Shown here in pieces: positions 1 to 8,045 of a stretch of DNA of 64,000 nt. Origin of the DNA: an uncultured Sediminibacterium sp. (GTDB lineage: Bacteria > Bacteroidota > Bacteroidia > Chitinophagales > Chitinophagaceae); contig NZ_CAMLMJ010000001.1 in the NCBI RefSeq assembly GCF_946481145.1, positions 62,001-126,000 on the forward strand, written 5' to 3'. Within the stretch, counting starts at the first letter, position 1. Every line of letters starts with the position of its first letter. The position numbers were made by a program, and so were the translations under genes. The notes beneath the pieces are model-generated. The model was not told the DNA's origin and did no database searches. It was given only the letters and a program-made list of their open reading frames with translations.

Positions 1-54
1 TGGTGGTAAATGTTATAAATGCACCAGATATTGCTTTTTTTTGAGAAAATTAGG

Positions 55-999
55 TTATTTATTTAGAAAATAACTCATTACAGAGGTCCATTTTCCCCTT
101 TCTCGCTTAAAAAGGCTTTCGTGTCCGCTTTGCAGGTATTTGATCATAACCTTATCATGACTGGCAATATTGCCGAAAATGGTGTTGGTTTCATCTTCGG
201 TTACCCGCTTATCTCCTGCCCCCCATTGTAACAACACCGGACAATTTACTTTAAGGGCATAATTAGCAGGTTTATGGTTAAAGGCCCAGGAGCCGAGTTC
301 TATTCCACCCCAAAAAGTTAAAAGGGTACTTAATGGCTCAGCAGGCAAACCCATGGTTTTCATACGGCCCTGTACCGCACTATGTAAAGAGCCAAAAGGC
401 ATTTCAAGGATAAGCTTATCTGGTTTAATCCCAAATTCATCAATTGCTTTTAAAGCAGTTGCTGCTCCCATGGAAATACCCCAGATAATGATATTTTTCT
501 CTCCTTTAGATTTTATATAATCGTAGACCGCTTTAACATCTTTCGATTCATAAATACCGATTGAAGTAGTATTACCCTCACTATTTCCATGCGCCCTGAA
601 ATCGGTTAGCATTACCTGGTAACCCATTTCATATAATTTTCTGGCTTCCGCTATGATACCGCTTTTACTGCCTGCATGCCCATGAAACATCAGAATGGTG
701 CCTTTTGCTGAATCTTTCGGAGCAAACCAGCTTTCGAGCCGAACACTATCAATTGTTTTAAGTAATACAGTATCATGTGGAATGCCTAGTGTGTCAACCA
801 CTTTACTTTTAGGATAACGTATACCAAATACGATGGCCTTAAGTTTTTCGCCCCCACTCATCTGTTCCGGTTTTTTTACCGGCGATGCATCAGTATAAAA
901 ATGGGTAAACTTATATGCATGAAATGCGGCAATCAGATTAATGAGTAATAATAATACCAATAAGGTATAACCAACTCTTTTGAGCCATTTAGTTAGCAT
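55..999 (-). CDS. Membrane-anchored alpha/beta hydrolase
   Basis: Serine hydrolase of the alpha/beta fold; substrate unknown, probably a peptide or ester. An N-terminal membrane segment (about residues 10-28) anchors it, so the catalytic domain is probably outside the cytoplasm. Visible motifs are the oxyanion-hole HGHAG near residue 106, the nucleophile elbow GISMG (Ser near 176), an Asp in GAGDKR near 263 and a His in SGHES near 293, so the triad looks complete. The frame opens at a GTG two codons earlier (1005); I chose the ATG at 999. It lies 17 bp downstream of serS on the same strand and may be co-transcribed with it. Confidence 0.8.
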   Translation of the reverse strand: MLTKWLKRVGYTLLVLLLLINLIAAFHAYKFTHFYTDASPVKKPEQMSGGEKLKAIVFGIRYPKSKVVDTLGIPHDTVLLKTIDSVRLESWFAPKDSAKGTILMFHGHAGSKSGIIAEARKLYEMGYQVMLTDFRAHGNSEGNTTSIGIYESKDVKAVYDYIKSKGEKNIIIWGISMGAATALKAIDEFGIKPDKLILEMPFGSLHSAVQGRMKTMGLPAEPLSTLLTFWGGIELGSWAFNHKPANYALKVNCPVLLQWGAGDKRVTEDETNTIFGNIASHDKVMIKYLQSGHESLFKRERGKWTSVMSYFLNK

Positions 1000-1016
1000 A
1001 ACCACTATTTATATGA

Positions 1017-2288
1017 TCAGTTGATCAGAGCTGATCCGAAATAAGATACTAAGGCCTTGGGAACACGGATACCTTCAACTGACTGATGATTTTCCAATAA
1101 ACAAGCCACTATTCTTGGTAAAGCCAGTGAGCTTCCATTAAGGGAATGGGCCAGTTGCATTTTTCCACTGGCATCTTTATACCGGCATTTTAAACGGTTA
1201 GTCTGATAGTTTTCGAAATTACTTACGCTACTTACTTCTAACCAACGTTCCTGTGCAGCACTAAAAACTTCGAAATCATAAGTAATTGCACTTGCAAAAC
1301 CCATATCTCCACCGCATAATCTTAAAATACGATAAGGCAATTCTAATGTTTGTAATAACTTCTCAACATGTAGTACCATTTCTTCAAGTGCAGCATGACT
1401 CTTTTCTGGTTCTACAAGCTGGATTATTTCAACTTTCTCAAATTGATGTAAACGATTCAACCCTCTCACATCTTTTCCATAACTACCCGCTTCTCTTCTA
1501 AAGCAGGGAGAATAGGCCGTCATTTTCACGGGAAAATCTTCTTCCTTTAAAATAACATCGCGGTAAACATTGGTAACCGGAACTTCTGCGGTAGGAATCA
1601 TATAAAAATCGTCTTCCGGCATATAATACATCTGTCCTTCTTTATCAGGCAATTGACCCGTACCCATTGCTGAGGCCGCATTTACCATAAATGGAGGCAG
1701 GTATTCTGTATAACCTGCTGCAGTATTATAATCGAGGAAATACTGTATTAAGGCACGTTGCAATTTTGCACCCTTACCTATATATACGGGGAAGCCACTG
1801 CCAGTAATTTTATTACCCAGTTCAAAATCGATCAGGTTATATTTTTTGGTAAGGTCCCAGTGAGGTTGTGCCCCTTCAAACAAAGCAGGTTTTTCACCAC
1901 CTTCCCTTACAACGATATTTTCTTCCGGACTGCGTCCTTCAGGAACTTCAGCCGTAGGCAAGTTGGGTAATTGAAGGAGTGTATCGAGCAGGGTTTGCTC
2001 AATAGTAGCCATTTGAGATTTTATGGGTTCAAGGTTGGTTTTCAACCCGGCCACTTCTGCTTTGAGCGCTTCGGCTGCATCTTTATTTCCCTGGGCCATC
2101 AGTTTCCCGATTTCTTTGGAAGCAGCATTAATCTTAGCCTGTGTATTATCGAAATCGAGTTGTAATTTCTTGCGCTCATCATCTAACCCAATAATGGTAT
2201 CTACCAATTCAGGTTGCTTAAAATGCTTTACTGCCAGTCTTTTTTTAACTTCTTCCGGGTTCGCCTTCAGAACACTCACTTGTAACAT
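1017..2288 (-). CDS. serS: Seryl-tRNA synthetase
   Basis: Cytoplasmic class II aminoacyl-tRNA synthetase that charges tRNA-Ser. At 423 residues it has the normal family length. The N-terminal antiparallel coiled coil that grips the long tRNA arm spans about residues 30-105. The catalytic core shows TAEVP (233-237), motif 2 FRREAGSYGKD (263-273), HQFEKVE (281-287), and motif 3 near the C-terminus with NGSSLALPR. The start MLQVSVLK matches the typical SerS N-terminus. It is transcribed leftward, divergently from the small gene at 2361. Confidence 0.98.
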   Translation of the reverse strand: MLQVSVLKANPEEVKKRLAVKHFKQPELVDTIIGLDDERKKLQLDFDNTQAKINAASKEIGKLMAQGNKDAAEALKAEVAGLKTNLEPIKSQMATIEQTLLDTLLQLPNLPTAEVPEGRSPEENIVVREGGEKPALFEGAQPHWDLTKKYNLIDFELGNKITGSGFPVYIGKGAKLQRALIQYFLDYNTAAGYTEYLPPFMVNAASAMGTGQLPDKEGQMYYMPEDDFYMIPTAEVPVTNVYRDVILKEEDFPVKMTAYSPCFRREAGSYGKDVRGLNRLHQFEKVEIIQLVEPEKSHAALEEMVLHVEKLLQTLELPYRILRLCGGDMGFASAITYDFEVFSAAQERWLEVSSVSNFENYQTNRLKCRYKDASGKMQLAHSLNGSSLALPRIVACLLENHQSVEGIRVPKALVSYFGSALIN

Positions 2289-2348
2289 AGAGATCTATTT
2301 GCAGCAAAGATAAAGGCTAAAGGCTGATGAAGAAAGGCTTTGAGCCTA

Positions 2349-2356
2349 TACCTTTG
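2349..2356 (+). promoter_or_regulatory. TAnnTTTG promoter -7 element, leaderless arrangement
   Basis: TACCTTTG matches the Bacteroidota primary-sigma -7 consensus TAnnTTTG and ends 4 nt before the ATG at 2361. Transcription would start at or within a few bases of the start codon, giving a leaderless or nearly leaderless mRNA. The match is seen directly; the start site is inferred. Confidence 0.6.
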
Positions 2357-2360
2357 CAGC

Positions 2361-2714
2361 ATGCAATATATAAGTGATGATCTCCAACAACGTTGGTGGG
2401 CTTTAGAGGCAGAACTGGTAGATCGTTTTGGTAAAAAACCTGATCTGGAAGCAGTTTTATTTTTAATTGGCATGCAGGAAACCGGTTTTATCCGTGAAAA
2501 AATCACTAAGGAGCAGAAACAGGATCTTATGCATGTAGCAGTATGCACTGTTTTGGCACAAAGTGGTTATTATATATTAGAAGGAAACGATGCCGATGGA
2601 TGGCCCCATTTTAAACAGGTAAAGGAATTACCTCCGATGCCATTACCGGAACAGGAGAATTTTATTAAGGACCATGTTTTGTTGTATTTCCAGTCTATGG
2701 ATCATAAACCATAG
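2361..2714 (+). CDS. Small conserved hypothetical protein
   Basis: A 117-residue soluble protein, mostly helical, without signal peptide or membrane segment. I do not recognise a named domain. The frame is open from 2340, but that earlier ATG lies upstream of the -7 element (2349-2356), so I use the ATG at 2361. The last codons and the TAG stop (2712-2714) already belong to the ACCATAGACC repeat that fills the following gap, so the C-terminal DHKP may be repeat-derived. It is followed by gcvH about 190 bp downstream. Coding confidence is good because of the promoter fit; function is unknown. Confidence 0.75.
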   Translation: MQYISDDLQQRWWALEAELVDRFGKKPDLEAVLFLIGMQETGFIREKITKEQKQDLMHVAVCTVLAQSGYYILEGNDADGWPHFKQVKELPPMPLPEQENFIKDHVLLYFQSMDHKP

Positions 2715-2797
2715 ACCATAGACCATAGTCCATGGACAATAGACCATTGACAATAGAACATGGAACATAGGCAATAAACCATGGACCATGGACTATA
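2699..2797. repeat. ATAGACCATGG-type word repeat
   Basis: A run of near-identical words (accatagacc, gtccatgg, ccattgac, catggaac) fills the gap before gcvH. ATAGTCCATGG at 2725-2735 returns as its reverse complement at 2786-2796, so the segment can fold on itself. It overlaps the stop codon of the preceding gene. The same words recur at 49802, 54885 and 62171. Confidence 0.75.
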
Positions 2798-2903
2798 TCA
2801 GGAATAAATTTTCCATGTTCGGGAATTAATCAATATTTGCATCAGCAAAATCCATGGTTCATACATTCAGCATCATGGACTCAACACTTTAAAAAAAACG
2901 TAT

Positions 2904-3281
2904 ATGAACTTTCCAGCCGAATTACGCTACACCAAAGACCACGAATGGATTAAACTTGATGGCAATACTGCTACTATTGGTATCACCGATTTTGCTCAGC
3001 ATGAGCTGGGAGATATCGTTTATGTAGATATCAGTACAACCGGCAAAAGTTTGGCCGCAGAAGAGGTTTTTGGAACAGTAGAAGCCGTAAAAACAGTAAG
3101 TGACCTGTTTTTACCTGTAGCAGGTACCATTCTTGAGGTAAATAGTCTGCTCGAAAAACAGCCCGAACTGGTAAATACTGATCCGTATGGAGATGGCTGG
3201 ATGGTAAAAATGACTGTTAACAACGTGGCCGATGTAGAAGCACTGATGAACAGTGAAGCTTATGCTTCCCTCGTAGGATAA
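2904..3281 (+). CDS. gcvH: Glycine cleavage system H protein
   Basis: Lipoyl carrier of the glycine cleavage complex. It shuttles the aminomethyl group from the P protein to the T and L proteins in the cytoplasm. At 125 residues it is a normal length. The lipoyl-attachment motif is [12 protein letters not shown] with Lys63 as the expected lipoylated residue. The N-terminus (RYTKDHEWI) and the C-terminal PYGDGWMVK are also family hallmarks. No gcvP, gcvT or lipoylation gene is nearby, which is common in this phylum. Confidence 0.97.
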   Translation: MNFPAELRYTKDHEWIKLDGNTATIGITDFAQHELGDIVYVDISTTGKSLAAEEVFGTVEAVKTVSDLFLPVAGTILEVNSLLEKQPELVNTDPYGDGWMVKMTVNNVADVEALMNSEAYASLVG

Positions 3282-3355
3282 GTTTTTTTAAAACCATCCG
3301 AACTATTTCCCCGTATATGGGTTTACCAACCTTATACAAAACACATTAACCGCTT

Positions 3356-3904
3356 TTGGAAGTATCCAAAAAATACAGTGAATCTGAACTTATACACCTG
3401 CTGCAACAACGTGGGCAGCAGGTATATAATTATCTGTATGATAATTATTCGGGGGCTCTTTTATCCATTATCTATAATATTGTTAAGGATCAGGAACTGT
3501 CGAACGATGTTTTACAGGATGTATTTGTAAAAATCTGGCGACAAATTGATACTTATGATAGTACCAAAGGCAGGTTATTTACCTGGATGCTGAATATTGC
3601 ACGGAATACGGCCATTGATACTGTACGAAGTAAGGGCTTTCAGAATAGCCAGAAAAACCGTGAATTAACTGAAAGCGTATATGTTTCAGTAGGTACATCT
3701 GAAATACAAACCGACCAGATTGGATTGAAAAAACTGGTTTACCAGTTAAAGGAAGATCATCGTGTGCTGATAGACCTGTCTTACTTTCAGGGATTCACCC
3801 AGGATGAAATTTCAAAAATGATGAATATTCCGCTGGGCACTGTAAAAACCAGGCTTAGAACGGCATTAATTCAGCTTAGAACTATTATGCAACCCAATAA
3901 ATGA
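3356..3904 (+). CDS. ECF-type RNA polymerase sigma factor
   Basis: Alternative sigma-70 family factor of 182 residues with the usual two-domain layout. Region 2 (about 40-100) includes LSNDVLQDVFVKIW and RLFTWMLNIARN. Region 4 (about 125-175) carries the helix-turn-helix FTQDEISKMMNIPLGTVKTR. No in-frame ATG precedes region 2, so the start is most likely the TTG at 3356. The stop overlaps the start of the next gene by ATGA, so the pair is translationally coupled, typical of a sigma factor and its anti-sigma. Autoregulation is likely, but I see no clear ECF promoter. Confidence 0.93.
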   Translation: MEVSKKYSESELIHLLQQRGQQVYNYLYDNYSGALLSIIYNIVKDQELSNDVLQDVFVKIWRQIDTYDSTKGRLFTWMLNIARNTAIDTVRSKGFQNSQKNRELTESVYVSVGTSEIQTDQIGLKKLVYQLKEDHRVLIDLSYFQGFTQDEISKMMNIPLGTVKTRLRTALIQLRTIMQPNK

Positions 3905-4701
3905 ATATACAGGCTTACATAGAAAGTGGCATAATCGAAAGTTATGTGTTGGGCATGGCCGATGATCAGGAGCGTGCAGAACTGGAGTTGTTGAAACAAC
4001 AGTATCCGGAAATTGCTGCCGCTATTGAAGCATTTGAGCTATCGCTTGAGCAACAGGCACTTTCTAATGCTATACAGCCTGATCCTTCAGTTAAGCAAGC
4101 CTTGTTTGCCAAACTTGAAAATGAATTCGAGGACAACAATGAGGCAAAAATTGTTACTATGCAGGTTGCTAATCCAGGCTGGTTACGCTATACAGCCGTA
4201 GCTGCAATTATTCTGTTGGTTATAAGTGCCGCCAGCAATGTATATTTCTATAAACAGTTCCGCCAGGCATCCACACAATACCAGGCACTACTGATTGAAC
4301 AATCGAGCCTGATTGCAAAAAATGACGCTTTACAAGCCAAAGGCCTTGACTTGTACAATGGCATACAAATTATGAGCGACCCTGCTTTTACCAAGGTTTC
4401 TATGCCAGGCATTAAATCGGAAGAAAACAAACTGGCTACAGTTTTCTGGGATAAGAAAAATAATGATGTATATCTATTGGCCAACCGTTTACCTCAGGTA
4501 ACTGAAACCACACAATACCAGCTTTGGGCAATTGTAGATGGCAAACCTGTTGATGCAGGACTAATAGACGCCTGCACCGGCTTGTGTAAAATGAAAAACA
4601 TCAGCAATGCCTCCGCCTTTGCCATTACTTTAGAAAAAAGAGGCGGCAGTCCTACCCCAAATCTCCAGCAATTACAGGTTATTGGAAATGTTAATGGTTA
4701 A
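3901..4701 (+). CDS. Anti-sigma factor, RskA-like
   Basis: Single-pass membrane protein of 266 residues that should hold the upstream sigma factor inactive. The cytoplasmic N-terminus (1-95) has the anti-sigma pattern SGIIESYVLGMADDQERAELE. A membrane helix spans about 97-116, and residues 150-266 form the periplasmic RskA/anti-sigma-K domain (TTQYQLWAIVDGKPVDAG). It lacks the HxxxCxxC zinc motif of ZAS proteins. It overlaps the sigma gene by 4 bp. The inducing signal cannot be read from the sequence. Confidence 0.9.
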   Translation: MNIQAYIESGIIESYVLGMADDQERAELELLKQQYPEIAAAIEAFELSLEQQALSNAIQPDPSVKQALFAKLENEFEDNNEAKIVTMQVANPGWLRYTAVAAIILLVISAASNVYFYKQFRQASTQYQALLIEQSSLIAKNDALQAKGLDLYNGIQIMSDPAFTKVSMPGIKSEENKLATVFWDKKNNDVYLLANRLPQVTETTQYQLWAIVDGKPVDAGLIDACTGLCKMKNISNASAFAITLEKRGGSPTPNLQQLQVIGNVNG

Positions 4702-4751
4702 ATCTGGCAACAGATTAACCTTCTCACAACAAATAAGATCATACAGAAAGG

Positions 4752-4759
4752 TATTTTTG
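4752..4759 (+). promoter_or_regulatory. TAnnTTTG promoter -7 element
   Basis: TATTTTTG fits the Bacteroidota -7 consensus and lies 32 nt before the TTG start of the VanZ-like gene. Confidence 0.45.
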
Positions 4760-4791
4760 TAACTGCACTTATTCACCTAATACTTTTCATT

Positions 4792-5184
4792 TTGAAATTA
4801 TTGCATTTTATTCCGGCTTTTATTTTCCTGATCATAACCATTATTTTATTATGTCTACCCGGAAGCAATGGACTTATGGGAAGTTGGTGGTTCAGAAATA
4901 TACCTCAGTTCGATAAGCTGGTTCATATTGGCATGTTTGGTATACTCTGTTTTTTATTTCACCTTCCTGCGTGGAAAAGTACACTTCAAAATAGCGGCAG
5001 ACAAAAATGGTTCTGGACCGTAAGTGTACTATCTGTTGCTTATGGAACCGGGATGGAATTTGTACAACGCGAATTAATTGTAAATCGCTCTTTTGAAGAA
5101 GCAGATATTTTAGCGGATACCGTTGGGGCACTAGGTGCACTGGCACTTTCTCAAACTATTTTCCTACGTAAAAAATTAGATTAA
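4792..5184 (+). CDS. VanZ-like family membrane protein
   Basis: A 130-residue integral membrane protein with about four helices. The VanZ-family pattern is present: a DKLVH motif after the first helix (41-45), GTGMEFVQ (85-92) and a conserved ADTVGALGA near 109-117. The role of single-domain VanZ proteins outside glycopeptide resistance is not known, and nothing here suggests antibiotic resistance. The start is a TTG preceded by a plausible -7 box; no ATG lies near it. It is convergent with the cbb3 cluster. Confidence 0.8.
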   Translation: MKLLHFIPAFIFLIITIILLCLPGSNGLMGSWWFRNIPQFDKLVHIGMFGILCFLFHLPAWKSTLQNSGRQKWFWTVSVLSVAYGTGMEFVQRELIVNRSFEEADILADTVGALGALALSQTIFLRKKLD

Positions 5185-5467
5185 AAGTTCTCATCCGATC
5201 AGGCAGGTACTAAAAAAGATTGTCCCCCGTAGAAACGGGGGACGCAACCAAAACTAACTGCTTATGAGAAAATTGACTACTTGCTTATATTTATTACTTA
5301 CGCAAATTCAGTGCCAAAAGATGAAGCCGATTTGTTAATGATTTCAAAACAAATACTGCGCTTATTTATTTACAGATACCTGTTCTTTAGCTACTGTTGC
5401 CTAATGCAAAGTTCTATATTAAAGACAGAAATAAATGTCAATGGTTTAACAATGATTTGTTAAAGGA
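5185..5467. other. Gap with stem-loop and possible gene remnant
   Basis: A 283-bp stretch between the convergent VanZ-like and SafE genes. It contains the GTCCCCCG stem-loop (separate entry) and, 20 nt after it, an ATG at 5264 opening a 22-codon frame that reads like the start of a signal peptide (MRKLTTCLYLLLTQIQ) and then stops. I see no other credible gene; the 60-codon frame at 5281 has no family features. A decayed outer-membrane protein gene is one possible explanation. Confidence 0.4.
5222..5243 (-). terminator. Perfect 8-bp stem-loop, possible terminator of the cbb3 cluster
   Basis: GTCCCCCG (5222-5229) and CGGGGGAC (5236-5243) pair around the loop TAGAAA. Read leftward, the hairpin is followed within four bases by a run of six T, which suits a terminator downstream of the SafE-type gene about 225 bp upstream. 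Read rightward there is no T run; instead ACCAAAACTAACTGCTT and an ATG follow, so an mRNA leader is the alternative. Confidence 0.45.
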
Positions 5468-6166
5468 TTAATGACAGGATACCGTATTTGCACTACGGTC
5501 GGAGGTATAGGGGCTGAGATAGGGGATATTCAAATTCAAGCCTCTGATTATCAATAAAATGGCTGTAAATCCAATTACATAGGGTACCAATTTGCGCATT
5601 GTTTTGCGACTTTGCCAGCTTAATTGTACACCCCAGAATGCCAGAGAGAACAACGCTGGCAGTGTTCCCAAACCAAAAACCAGCATAAATAAAGATGCAT
5701 TTAAAATTGATCCTGTTGCAATAGCACCTCCTATGGCTATATAAACCATTCCGCATGGTAATAACCCATTCGCCGCTCCCATTAGCCACATACCACTAAA
5801 GCCATGCTGGTGCATAGACCAGCCAATAAGTTTGCGGATTTTTTGCTGAAAGGGTGCCCAGGCTTTTGTTTGTTTGATGAAAACCCTACTCAACAGAAAT
5901 AAGAGTATAGCACCTCCGGCAATAATAGAAAATGTCTGCTGCCATCCGGCTACACCAATCCGGTACCCAATGATACCCGCCAATCCACCCAAAATGGTAT
6001 AGATGCTGATTCTTCCCAACTGATAAATTAATATACCGGCTATTTTTTTGGGTGCGGGTAAGTGTTGAACAGGTACACTTAAAACGAGCGGCCCGCACAT
6101 ACCAATACAATGCAGGCTACTGGCCAATCCTAATAATAATGCTGATATCAGTATGGCTATTGTCAT
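5468..6166 (-). CDS. SafE/UreH-like membrane protein of the cbb3 cluster
   Basis: Integral membrane protein of 232 residues in the sulfite exporter TauE/SafE superfamily, UreH-like branch. About six helices are visible. The N-terminal motif SLHCIGMCGP (H19, C20, C24) is the metal-binding-like signature of the version found in cbb3 oxidase clusters, where it is linked to copper supply and oxidase assembly. It overlaps ccoH by 4 bp (ATGA) and is the last gene of the leftward cluster. A copper role is inferred from context. Confidence 0.85.
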   Translation of the reverse strand: MTIAILISALLLGLASSLHCIGMCGPLVLSVPVQHLPAPKKIAGILIYQLGRISIYTILGGLAGIIGYRIGVAGWQQTFSIIAGGAILLFLLSRVFIKQTKAWAPFQQKIRKLIGWSMHQHGFSGMWLMGAANGLLPCGMVYIAIGGAIATGSILNASLFMLVFGLGTLPALFSLAFWGVQLSWQSRKTMRKLVPYVIGFTAILLIIRGLNLNIPYLSPYTSDRSANTVSCH

Positions 6167-6603
6167 TTGCCAGACAATTCAATTTCTTTTTCGAGATAGT
6201 ATTTTTTGCCTGCTGCTTCCCAGCTTAATTTGAGCAGGTATTTATTAGCTGTAAGTTTTTTACGCTCCAGTAGCTGTCTTCCATCTTCATCAATGGTTAA
6301 AGGAAACCGAAGGTCTTTTACTGCGTCTGTTTTACAGTATAACCATGCTTCTCCTTTTATTTGTTGCGCTTTCATTTCCGGGGGGAACTGAAGAACAAGC
6401 CACTGTTCATCTTCATGAATAGTAACTGCACCAATGGTTGCCGCATTTGTACGTCCGTCTATTTTATCCTGGTAACGCAATTCATCCTGGTAATACTCTT
6501 TACTCACTAATTCAAATCTTGTATTCATGGCTTTGTAAACCATCGTACCCATCAATGCTGCAAACCCTACAAAAACCAGTATTAATTTATTTCCCCAATT
6601 CAT
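6163..6603 (-). CDS. ccoH: FixH/CcoH-family oxidase assembly protein
   Basis: A 146-residue protein with one N-terminal membrane helix (about 6-24, including LILVFVGFAALMGTMVY) followed by a periplasmic beta-rich domain with the family segment TRFELVSKEYYQDELRYQDKID. FixH/CcoH helps assemble and stabilise the cbb3 oxidase. It lies between ccoG and the SafE-type gene and overlaps the latter by 4 bp. Sequence is moderately conserved; context makes the call firm. Confidence 0.9.
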   Translation of the reverse strand: MNWGNKLILVFVGFAALMGTMVYKAMNTRFELVSKEYYQDELRYQDKIDGRTNAATIGAVTIHEDEQWLVLQFPPEMKAQQIKGEAWLYCKTDAVKDLRFPLTIDEDGRQLLERKKLTANKYLLKLSWEAAGKKYYLEKEIELSGK

Positions 6604-6628
6604 ATAAACTCATTTAAAGATTATTCAT

Positions 6629-8041
6629 TTATAAGGCTGGCCCAAGAAAATTCGTGGTAGTGCTTGCCAGCTTTTCTTCACCCTGATACAAGGCAAGTTT
6701 CAATATGGTTTTACGTTGCTTAACGGCCGATTTTGGTAAAACAATAAAGAATGTACCTGCTGCCTGACCTTCTTTTTTAATAGTGATCAATGACTTTCCT
6801 GCCATTTGAATTTTACCTTCCTGATCTACCAATTCAATTTTCAGGTCTATATCTTTGGTTGTTTTATTAATCAGTTTAATGTTATAAAGGTTTGATAAGC
6901 TATCTGTACCTCTTTCCTGGTATAACATTCCTGCTGTTCGTATAACGGTTACATCCACATCTTTTCGGGTAATCAATATCACAGAAAGAATCGATAACAG
7001 CAGGAAACATAAGCCTGTATACAGTTTCATTCGAACCGTATACCTGAGTGGTTCTCCTTTCGCAATACTGTTCTCAGATGCATACCGGATTAACCCTTTA
7101 GGTTTATGGATGCTTTCCATCACATGATCACAGGCATCAATACAGGCAGTACATCCTACACATTCCATTTGAACGCCGTTTCTGATATCTATACCTGTTG
7201 GACAAACCTTTACGCAGAGGTGGCAATCGATACAATCTCCAAAATCGCTGGTAGCTTGTTTTTTAAAATTTCCCCTTGGCTCTCCTCTTTTATAATCGTA
7301 GGCAACAATCATAGAGTTTTTGTCGAGCAAAACGCTTTGTAAGCGTCCATAGGGACAAACAACCGTACAGGCCTGTTCCCTGAAAAAAGCATACACGCCA
7401 TAAAACACCCCACTGAATACAAGGATAGATGCAAACCCAACTACGTGTTCTGTTACGGGTTCTGTAATAATTTTCTCCAGTTCTTTAATGCCAATGATAT
7501 AAGCCAGAAAGAAATTAGCTATGATGAAAGATAGCAAGTAAAAAAGCAGGTGTTTTAATGCAACTTTTCCGATTTTCTTGCCTGTCCAGGGTGCAGCTTT
7601 TAATTGTTTTTGAGCAGGAGCATCACCCAAAACCAGGTACTCTACTTTCCTGAACATCATTTCCATGAAATTGGTTTGTGGACAGGCCCAGCCACAAAAT
7701 AACCTTCCAAATGCTGCTGTAAAAAGTATGATGAAGAAAACAAAAGTGACCATGGTTAGGCCAAAGATGAAAAAATCCTGTGGCCAGAAGATCTTACCAA
7801 AGAGGATAAACTTTGCTTCGGGAATATTAAACTGGAATAAAGGACGCCCATTGATTTCTACAAAGGGTAATCCAAAAAAAATGAGGAAGTAAAACACACT
7901 AAGTACCGTACGTAAATTATAAAATCTGCCTTTAGGTTTGTAGGCATAGATCCATTTACGTTTTCCTGATTCATCCACTGTTGCTATCCTGTCACGGAAA
8001 GCATCTGTTTCTATTACATTACTGTGTTTTACTTCACTCAT
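6629..8041 (-). CDS. ccoG: cbb3 oxidase accessory ferredoxin-type protein
   Basis: Membrane iron-sulfur protein (FixG/RdxA/CcoG) of 470 residues, implicated in reducing copper for CuB site assembly. Several membrane helices are seen (about 45-62, 88-110, then near 165-190 and 200-220, and one near 340-360). Cysteine clusters are FCGWACPQ (C116, C120), CTVVCPYGR, and the two-cluster ferredoxin segment DCIDCHLCVKVCP ... CVGCTACIDAC. The C-terminal third is a periplasmic Ig-like domain. It starts 4 bp after ccoP ends. Confidence 0.97.
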   Translation of the reverse strand: MSEVKHSNVIETDAFRDRIATVDESGKRKWIYAYKPKGRFYNLRTVLSVFYFLIFFGLPFVEINGRPLFQFNIPEAKFILFGKIFWPQDFFIFGLTMVTFVFFIILFTAAFGRLFCGWACPQTNFMEMMFRKVEYLVLGDAPAQKQLKAAPWTGKKIGKVALKHLLFYLLSFIIANFFLAYIIGIKELEKIITEPVTEHVVGFASILVFSGVFYGVYAFFREQACTVVCPYGRLQSVLLDKNSMIVAYDYKRGEPRGNFKKQATSDFGDCIDCHLCVKVCPTGIDIRNGVQMECVGCTACIDACDHVMESIHKPKGLIRYASENSIAKGEPLRYTVRMKLYTGLCFLLLSILSVILITRKDVDVTVIRTAGMLYQERGTDSLSNLYNIKLINKTTKDIDLKIELVDQEGKIQMAGKSLITIKKEGQAAGTFFIVLPKSAVKQRKTILKLALYQGEEKLASTTTNFLGPAL

Positions 8042-8045
8042 GGCG

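Noticed and set aside
4792..5184. VanZ-like gene as an antibiotic-resistance determinant
   Set aside because: It has no vanA/vanH/vanX/vanR/vanS neighbours, and stand-alone VanZ-family proteins are common in bacteria without glycopeptide resistance.
5281..5463. 60-codon rightward frame after the stem-loop
   Set aside because: No family features, no promoter or signal, and composition like non-coding AT-rich DNA.
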